This document shows positions 52,101 to 61,500 of a DNA stretch of 64,000 bases, piece by piece. The first letter of the stretch is position 1; the number at the start of each line of letters is the position of its first letter. A program made the translations under genes and the position numbers. The stretch is from Temnopleurus reevesii (lineage: Eukaryota > Echinodermata > Echinoidea > Temnopleuroida > Temnopleuridae): contig BQKZ01000626.1 in assembly GCA_036244855.1 (NCBI GenBank), forward strand, positions 11,086-75,085, given 5' to 3'. Under the pieces are notes generated by a model, which saw nothing but the letters and a program-made list of their open reading frames with translations, had not been told where the DNA came from and searched no databases.

Positions 52101-55100
52101 ATCCGCTTTCACTCTGAGGTAATGTCCAGTCTAAATCCACTGTAAGCAGAGGGCACAAAAAACTGGGACAAAGTAAACAGCTTCATTCAAGCATCCACAA
52201 CAGCTTCATCATCACAAAAGAAAGTCCCAGGTGCGACTCTTGTTCAATATATTTCCACAAAATAAGAAGGATGGACATTTTTAGTCCATGTAGCTATTGT
52301 TAACGCTTGAATGGAGGTTGTTTGCTTTGTCCCAAGCCTTCGTCCCTTCTGCTCACAATGACCTCTCTGTGAATTATTCACCATGCAATGTGAAAATAAA
52401 CCACATCCCAATGGACACCAGAATAGCATCTCGCGATCCGAATTATGCAACGATGCCTGTTCTATACCCCGCTCATGAATATCTTGTGCAAATTCAAATG
52501 CTCACGGGGGATGTTTACGTACGTGCCTTCCGCTGGGGACAAAGTTTGCAGAAGTGTTCCTCCTCACCAGTCTCAATGCCTCGAATGAGAAGTAAATCCT
52601 GAAGTTGAAGATTGAAATCCCTCCATGTGTAAATGTTTCATTTGAAGACCAGAATAGGCTAGGATGCGTCCAAAGAAGTCAGATGAGATCGTCAAGTACA
52701 GAGTGTACACATAAAATTTCCTCGTTATCTACCCATGAAATTTGCATTGTCAAAAGTACACATGTCATGTGACATACTCTCTATCTTCATGCTTTAAAGT
52801 TCACATCACATTGTCCCTTTGGCATTCTTTCTTCGATCTATTCCTAACAGATTCTCATGAAATGTAAAAGCCAATATCTTAGCATTCATAATTTTTAGCG
52901 AATTCACTGAATTTCGGACCTTTTCATCCATTAGCAAATTGTTATTTTCATGTTCTGAAAGATTAATGTACACAAGTCTTTGGGCATTCAAATGTGAAAT
53001 TGTTAACAAATGTATGGTTGCGAAATTTGTGAAAATAAACCGCCAGCGAAAATTTCAGCTCATACAGTATTCTCTGTTTCATACATGTTCATTTCAAGCT
53101 ATAATATCATACATCTGCTTGACATACCCCCTCTGGTCTCATCGTTCCTCTCTAATAAGATGATAATTTCAATGCTTTTCATGTACACTATTTTCTCTTA
53201 ACCAATTGAGTACTGGATCCAAACAGTTTGTGTACAAAGTCTATGGAGATTATGGAATTCAGTACTCAATGGGTTCAATATTATTTGTAGACTGCAAACC
53301 TTTCAGAAAATAATAATTTCCCCTTTCCATCCCTCTTCCTCTACATTTCCTGATCCAATTTGTTTCTCTTTTCCAATCACACAGTAAATCTCTCATTCCA
53401 GAAAAATACTAGGCACAAATGATTTATCACATTTAATTACTGCAATCTGCCGCGTATAACTTCTCTGGACATCCAAAGGAAATCCTCCCACATAACAAAA
53501 TCATCACTCATAATGAATTCTGGAAAACAGACTGAGAAATTTATGGCGGCATCTACCTAGCTATCTATCCATCGAGGATCAGGACAATAGACACTCTGAC
53601 CAGTGATGTACAAATAAAAGGTCTTTAAAACCAATTCCTTTACGATAAACATGAATAGCTTATCTATATTTAGATTATAATAGTTCTATTTGAATATTGT
53701 AATCCTACATAAAGATAACAGTTCCTTTGTACAGCTAAGTGTCATTATTTTCTAAAAACAATGACAAATCTAAAAGGGAAATGGCTGACAATGTAGAATC
53801 TTCCCCCCAAGTCATATTCTCGAATCAAATACAACATTTATTGCTCAAACTTCTCTTTTGATATCAACTTTAATAACATCATTCTTATTCAATTACATGT
53901 ACAGTCAAACCTGTCTACAGAGGCCACCCCAAGGGAAACAGCAAAGTGGCCACTGTAGAAAGGTGGCCTCTATATAGACAGGTTCCATAACATGTATTTC
54001 CACCTGGAGGGAATCAATTTAAGTGGCCACTGCAGACAGGTGGTCACTATAGACAGGTATAATGTTTAAACAAATTTGTTCTTATAAACAATTCAAAACA
54101 TTAATCTGGATTTATATCTTCCACGCTTCTAGTTTCCTTCAACCTGCACATGCACATAATTCCCTCTTGCTGTCACTAAATGCTAAAATATTAGTACAGA
54201 GCTGAAAAGAAAAATCACTACTTTCACATCTGCTATAGATCGCTTTGTACACGTACTACCTCCAAAGTAATAAAGGGAAGGTGATTACGTTCTTTTCATT
54301 ACTCACAACTGTGAAACAACTGCAAAGCAAACAAGAAGACTTCCATATTATTCCATGAAATTAAAAAAAAAAATTATCTGACCAATAGATTCACAAGATA
54401 TTATCATAAACTAGATTGAAATAAAGTTATTCATGTCTGAAGATTACATAATGAAAAATTCAAAGAGGAGAATGAAAAAAATGTTAAAAAGAGGGTGAAT
54501 TTTTTTTTTAGTGTTTTTGTCTTCGTCACCAACAAAGATGAGACTCTATCTGATGAAAATAGGAAAAATAGGAAGCTAACTTCCTCCAGAGTTGATATGA
54601 AAAGGGAGGCTTTTCAATATGAGAATGTCTTGACAGAATTCTCTGAGTAAAAAAATAGGAAAAAATTACTCAAGGGAGTTTTAGAGAACATATACATATA
54701 TAAAAATAAATCAAGCGAAAAGCGTCCTTTTATACAACTTTTTAGCTACATTTGGCAGTAATGTAACACAAATATGGATACCTTCTGAAGAATGATATCA
54801 CTTAAAATAAAGAGGAATTACTTTCTAATGTGCTTATATTCAAGGTAAGAAAAACCAAGGAAAAAGATGAAATGCATTGATTAAAAGGCACTCAATTAAG
54901 CAGAGCGTATAATTTGTTCTCAAGAGCCTCCTTTACATTCATAAGCAATTCTCTTCACCAGGGGAAGAGACATAAAATGCTTCATTCTTAATGTCGCTGT
55001 CGATCATCAAATACTCATTTAGTCTGAGCTGAATATAATGATGAAAAACCTTAAGAGGTCCCCTGGGGGATTGCGTGCTTTTATAAGTGACAAGAATTCC

Positions 55101-58100
55101 ACTGCTTCCGAGACACTATGCATGTTAATACAGTAATATGACCAATATTACTTTGATAAGGATTACAAGAGCAGGCAATTGCACTATTTATAGTCGAGAC
55201 CCTCTCATAAAATCTTGTATCAATGACTGTTTAGGACAGTATTGCTCTTCTTTATATACTGTAAAAGGCAATATTTTAGCGTACATCGATTTTAGCTAAT
55301 TCACTGAATTTCAGACCTTTTTAACATATTAGAGGGTTATTTTCACTGTTTGAAAGATCATTGCACACAAGTCTTAAGTGAAAATATGAGTGAATTCATG
55401 GTTGAATAATTCGCAAAAATAAAACCTGTGCGAAATTTTCAGCATTAACAGAAGGCTGACATCCTAATTTATGGCTCAACAATTACAGGGGAAATTGGTT
55501 ATCTATTAGGAATTCATGAATTGTTAAAAATATGTTTGCCTTAACAAGATTTTGAGAATACTAGATTGATATTTGGGAGACTGCTTAGAAGAAAACATTT
55601 GATCTTGTTGCTGAAGAGTCCGATTGTGAAAAATGTTATGCATTATCATCCATTACCGATCATGTTCAGGATATATAAATCCATCATAGGCATACATATT
55701 TGTTCAAAATCCACCCACACAAACACACAGAAAATATCAAAGACTATTTGATGTCCTCTTCAAATCAAATATCAATATGAAATTAGATCATGAAATTCCA
55801 CCTGCAAATGTCAGAATTCATGAGACAGCAAGGCGAGACGAGAGGAGCATGATTAATTTTTTTCAGATGCGCAGACCGCTCAAGGCTGCCTGTGACTCAC
55901 AATATACGTGACCATGAAAAATGGAAGTCGAGTGATGACGAAAACGCAGATTATTAATATTTATTCTCTTACGTTGATTCAGTCATTCACGCTTGATCCT
56001 AAAGCTTTTCAGACATGAAATTGACCTCAATTAGTAATCATGTATTCCTCCCACATCATAAACCTAAAGGTATGAATCACATTTACCTAGAGCGACACAG
56101 AATTTACGTTGCTGGAGATGACTTTTCTGATGATTGAATGAATTTAAATTAAGCACAATTATTTGAACGACATGAGCAAATGCTCTGTAATATAATTTTT
56201 GATAAAAGTGCACTACCATGAATGATGTCTTCAGTATCATTTCTGACTATGTTATGAATATCAGTTATATACATTTGAAAAAGTGAGGAAAAGAACAGCA
56301 AATCAATCATTTATAAATGAATATTTCATGTAAGAATCATAATTCTTTGCATTTAGTTACCGTAATTAATGATCAATTAATTTCCAAGAATGATATTCCT
56401 TCTGTCCAATAATGATGTTCCTATTTACATGAACTGTGGATACAGAATAAGTTGTGGTAATGAAGGGGTGTCCTCTTTAAGAGAAACAAACACTTGTTTG
56501 TGATGTGACATAATATGAAAATAAAATCAAGTTTCAAAACTTTTTAGGCTTATGATAAATGTTAATATAACATAAAAAATGGCACACACCTATTTCATCA
56601 AGTCACACATTCAATATGAGTGCTAAAGCTTCCATATCTCCTCTTTATTAGGCTCTTGACTTTCACAAGTGACTTCAAATAAACGAAACACTTGTCTATT
56701 CTGGTGTTGCGCCGAGACTATTTGTGTTTGAGCAGCCCTGCCAGTATTAGTTCTCTCAGTGTTCTGCAAACTGACCTACATAAATGCTAATATGCAAGTC
56801 CACGGGTTCCAGAGTGCACGGATGTGATCTACCAATAGAAAGTATATTCCCGTTGTCATATCTAGGCCAATTCATGTGTTGGGCAGGGATAAAGAGGTGG
56901 CAGAGACAAACATCTAGTTTTCCATACTGGTGAAGTTGCAAACAACAACTTAATAGACAGGCAGATTTGAGATTCCAATACAAACAAGCAGGAAAACATT
57001 TTTAGAGGAAATGTCACCAAAATAATATGCAACTTTTGAAAGATTCCGTAGTCCATAAAAGGAAAATTGAAGAAGGGAGAGAAAGGGAGATGGCAAGAAG
57101 TGAGAAAAGATATAGACAGAGGAATGAGGGTCAATGACAATATTTAGTCAGGAATCCCAAACTTGACTGATCATTTAATTCTATCACTTTAAATAGCACC
57201 CCAACTTCCGATCCTATGACACCACTGAGAATCATTGATTAAAGATGTTTGTGCCATTCTCAGTTCCTCTCCCTGGAATAGCTCAAGATGGATAAAGTAA
57301 AAGGTTAATAAGACTCGAGTGGGCAGATGTCCCCCAATTCTATTGTGAAGTACAAGTAAGGGTTCCCTCTGACAAGCCCTGATTGCTGACAGGAATGGCG
57401 AGGCACGGAGGCTGGGGAGATATTACTTTTAGGCAACTGTTTGTGTTCTTCCCATCTTACCACCAATCTTGGATGTTGTCTTTTTTAACATGATTTAATC
57501 TCAATAAACAATCATAGGCTTTCCAATGGTAAGTTAGAAAAACTTTAGAACTTATATAATTGTGACTTTTGGGAATATTGCAGATACTGCCGGAGAAAGA
57601 ATAACATAACGTCAATATTCTTTGGGACTTGGCATAACCCTTGGTGTAGTAATTTTGTTTTTCATGGGGTTGTCATTCAATTTTTAATATATACGCCTCC
57701 CCTGCCCCTCCCCCTTTCATAGGAGGTGTTGCTACAAAGTTGAAATTGATCGTAAATCAACTGCTAATCTGTTGCACACTACAACTTACGATCAACTGCA
57801 ACTTTCGAACAACACCCCCATAGTCTTTCAATGATATTTGGAAAAAGTATTTGAAAGAAAAATACATTTAGATGTGCCTAGAAGCAGCACAGGCCAGCGA
57901 TGTCTTTCTCATTTTCTCTCTCATTCATGCCAATCAGAATATTCTATAGGTAGATGCACATGCAAAATGTGAAACTATTATCTGCTCTATTTGCGGTCCC
58001 TCATTTTTTCTTCTAATTTTGATTCCTTATTATTTTCTTTACCTGTACTTATACCCAACTCTAATCCATTCCTCCATTTCATGACACATGAATGTCCTTT

Positions 58101-58559
58101 GATTTACTCCATGGAGAGTCAGGTAGGTGCTCAAGCAACACATAGCATTACAATCAACTTCCTCAAATCTCTTCCTCTCTCTCTCCTTTCTTTTATTGTA
58201 TTTTCTTCTCATTCCAATGATCTGTAACCTTTTTGCCCTCTTCATGACACATTTATGTCCTTCAATTTATTTCATAAAGAGCACAATGAATTAAATGACA
58301 TTGATGAAAAAGCAACACATAGCACGTAGCAACACAATCCCCTCCCTAAACCATATTCATCTATCCATTTTTTAATTTTTTCCTTCTAGAGCTTGTCCCA
58401 ACCACATCCTTTCTCTGCTACTTAATGAAACATTCATGTCCCTCAATTTGTTCCATGAAGGGGAAAATCAGGTAAAATGTAGATGCATAAAAGACATGCA
58501 TTAACATTAACATCCACTCCCCAAGTCCCACATCCTGCCTCTCTCTTTCTGTCAATCTC

Positions 58560-58590
<31 letters not shown>

Positions 58591-61500
58591 CTCTCTCTTT
58601 CTGTCTCTCGTTTCCTCCTTCATTTTATTTTCCTCTCGTCTCGTTGCAAACCAACACCCTGTTTCTCCCCCTTTCATGACACATTCATGTTCATCGATCT
58701 GTCCCATGACAAGGAAAATCAGGTAGATGCTCAGTCAACAGGTGGAATTACCATCAAACTAATTCTACTCCCCCATCCTTCTCTAAACCCATATCTCTGT
58801 CCCTCATTCTTTTACTGAACTTTCCTCTTGTTCCCAACCCAGTCCATTTTCCCCTCTACATGACACATAATTCATGTCCTTCGATCTGCCCAGTTCAGTG
58901 GAAAATCAAGTATATATGCTGAAGCACCCTGTGACATTACCATCCCACAAATTCGCATCTTTCTCTCTTACTTATTCTATTTCTTCCTTGTTAAAAAATC
59001 CATGCCCTTTCTCTCCTCCTTCAAAATGCATTCATGTCCTTCGATCTGCCCTGTGAAGAGGAAAATCATGAAGAAGTGCAAGCAACACGTGACATTATCA
59101 TCATCCGCTCCCTTTCTCCCGGACCAACCTCTCTTTCTTTCTCTTCAAATTTACCCGACTCATCCAAAGTAAAAAGCTAGACAAACATGCTAACCTATTT
59201 TCCCTTCTCCCCTGTACTGTTGCTTAACATTTCCTACATGAAAGCCAGAGCAAGCAAGATTTTTACACACTTTAATGGATAAATGTAGTGTAGGAGAAAC
59301 CTGTACAGAAATGGCAAACCTTCGTCATGAGGAATGGGTTCATTATACAGCATAGGATAAACCTCTTTTGTTACTTTTTGTTAAATGACATTATTTAGAC
59401 GTTAGTGTTACTGCGGCTTTCATTGCTTCTATCATTGTTATTATTAGCTTTCCAAGTACGTACAATACATGTTTATAAAAACTTGTAATTGTAGAAAATT
59501 TTCAGAAATACGAGTACATTTTCTAACATTTTTGAAAAGGCAAAGCCTCCGCATTTACAATCATATTTTGTCAATTTTGTATTTATAAGAATGAAGTAAG
59601 AATGAATGAACAAAATAAGTACAGAAAACATTTCACAAACTCATCAAGCCAAAACTATAAATCCACTTTGAAACTTAAGGTTGCGTGGTAGCTTTGAAAG
59701 AACTATGATTTTTTTAGATTAAGGCATCTGACAAAAAGATTTACACTTTCACAACATTACGTATTAAACTTGCTATCCCAAGGGAGACAGACTCCTAAAG
59801 AAGAGCAATTCATTTCCTCACACCTAAAAGCTCGAAGCAACCACAATATAAACTTACATGCACACAATCTAGGCTTGTGCCTGTCTGTTCAGTGGAAGAA
59901 GGATACTCAAATTTAAGCTGAAAATTTATTGTTTTATTTCCAACAAATATTCACTTGAGTAAGATGGCTAAACGTAGAGAAAAAATGATAAACTATGCTA
60001 AATAATCACTAAGTAATGTGTCAAACTACATGAAAAAACACTCAAACCTAAACTGAAATTGTGTTTCATTATTTTAATCAAATATTCACATTAGCAAAAT
60101 ACGATTAAAATAAAAAATCACTCGCCAATGTGTTGAACTGCATTGCCCCAAAGTTAGAACCCTACTTGACGGAACGATTACATGGCTGCATGCATGAAAG
60201 CGAAGGCATCAGGTGGCTGTATTTTCTTTCATTTCATCTGGTGACAACTTCACACTTTGGATTAATTCATTGCTAGACTCAAATCAATGAATATTTAACC
60301 AGACCATGTATGGGAATCAGCGTTGTGAAAGAACAATAGATTTTTAAATTTTTTTAGACATGTTTTCAAATCCATTGAATGCCATATTATATCATGTCAT
60401 GTTTTCATAACCACCCGGTTTAAGACACAATGGGAAATGGGTAATTTTTCATTTTGCTTTTAATTTGTTTCAGCACAAAAGCCTAGAACATAGTCCAAAT
60501 TATTTCATACAAGACATACCAACCTGAAAAAAACATGTGAATTAGGGTTTAAATTGCTTTATTCTATGTTATAGATTGTACTGAGCTGTTCAAAATGCTA
60601 TCATGTAAATCTATTTAAAAATATTGAAAAATATAATTCTATTTTCATTATTGTATCATATGAAAAAGGAATGAATAGAAATTGAGATAGAGAGACCTAA
60701 TGATACTTCACTTTTCACAATATCATCTCAAGGTATTCCGTTCAGCCATAAGTAATCATGCCAGCTTTGCAATCTAAATTATTTCTTGGTCAGTCAAGCA
60801 GAATATGCATGTGACATTTATTTTTGTCTTTCATAATAAGAAAACTTCAAGCCTCCCTACATCCTATTTTTTTCCATGTCCTTTCTATCTTTCCAGCGGT
60901 TTCCCTTAATCTGCAAGAGCTGCGTCATTTTCCTCCAATCAAGCAGATACGTATAACAACAGAGTGTGAAAGATCTGAGAGCGTATTACTTTGGAACGTT
61001 ACCATGGCAACAGCAATAGACCCATCACTGTCAATTTAGCATGGATTCCAAAATGCCTTGAAAGCTATTTTTTCTGACAATACAACTTATCTGGCATGAA
61101 ATAGAGAGGGAACTGTGGGTAAACTTCTGAAAAACAATTGCATATATGTTATTTGGAAACGTATTTGCAGTTTGCACAGTGTTATTGTCGTAATGGGAAT
61201 GTAAATTGAGGCTGCATTGATGTTAATGCTCTATGTAGGTTTAGAGCATTGAGCAAAGTAATCTATAAGTGCTCGGAGTATGATGATAACTAGATTTACT
61301 TATAATTGAATTACAAATTAAAATGCTATTCTCATAGAGCCAGGAAGATAATTCAATTATAGAACAGTGCATACAGTCTGTACATTTTGTATGTGTGTGC
61401 ATGTGTAAGTCCAGACATATGGTTCACTTCATCAAGAGAGACGGCTTTGTGTCTCATATACATGGAGTAAAACAAGCATGATTAGAGAGTAAAAATGAAC

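Noticed and set aside
58483..58818. 111-codon ORF
   Set aside because: Runs through a CT microsatellite and the tandem array units.
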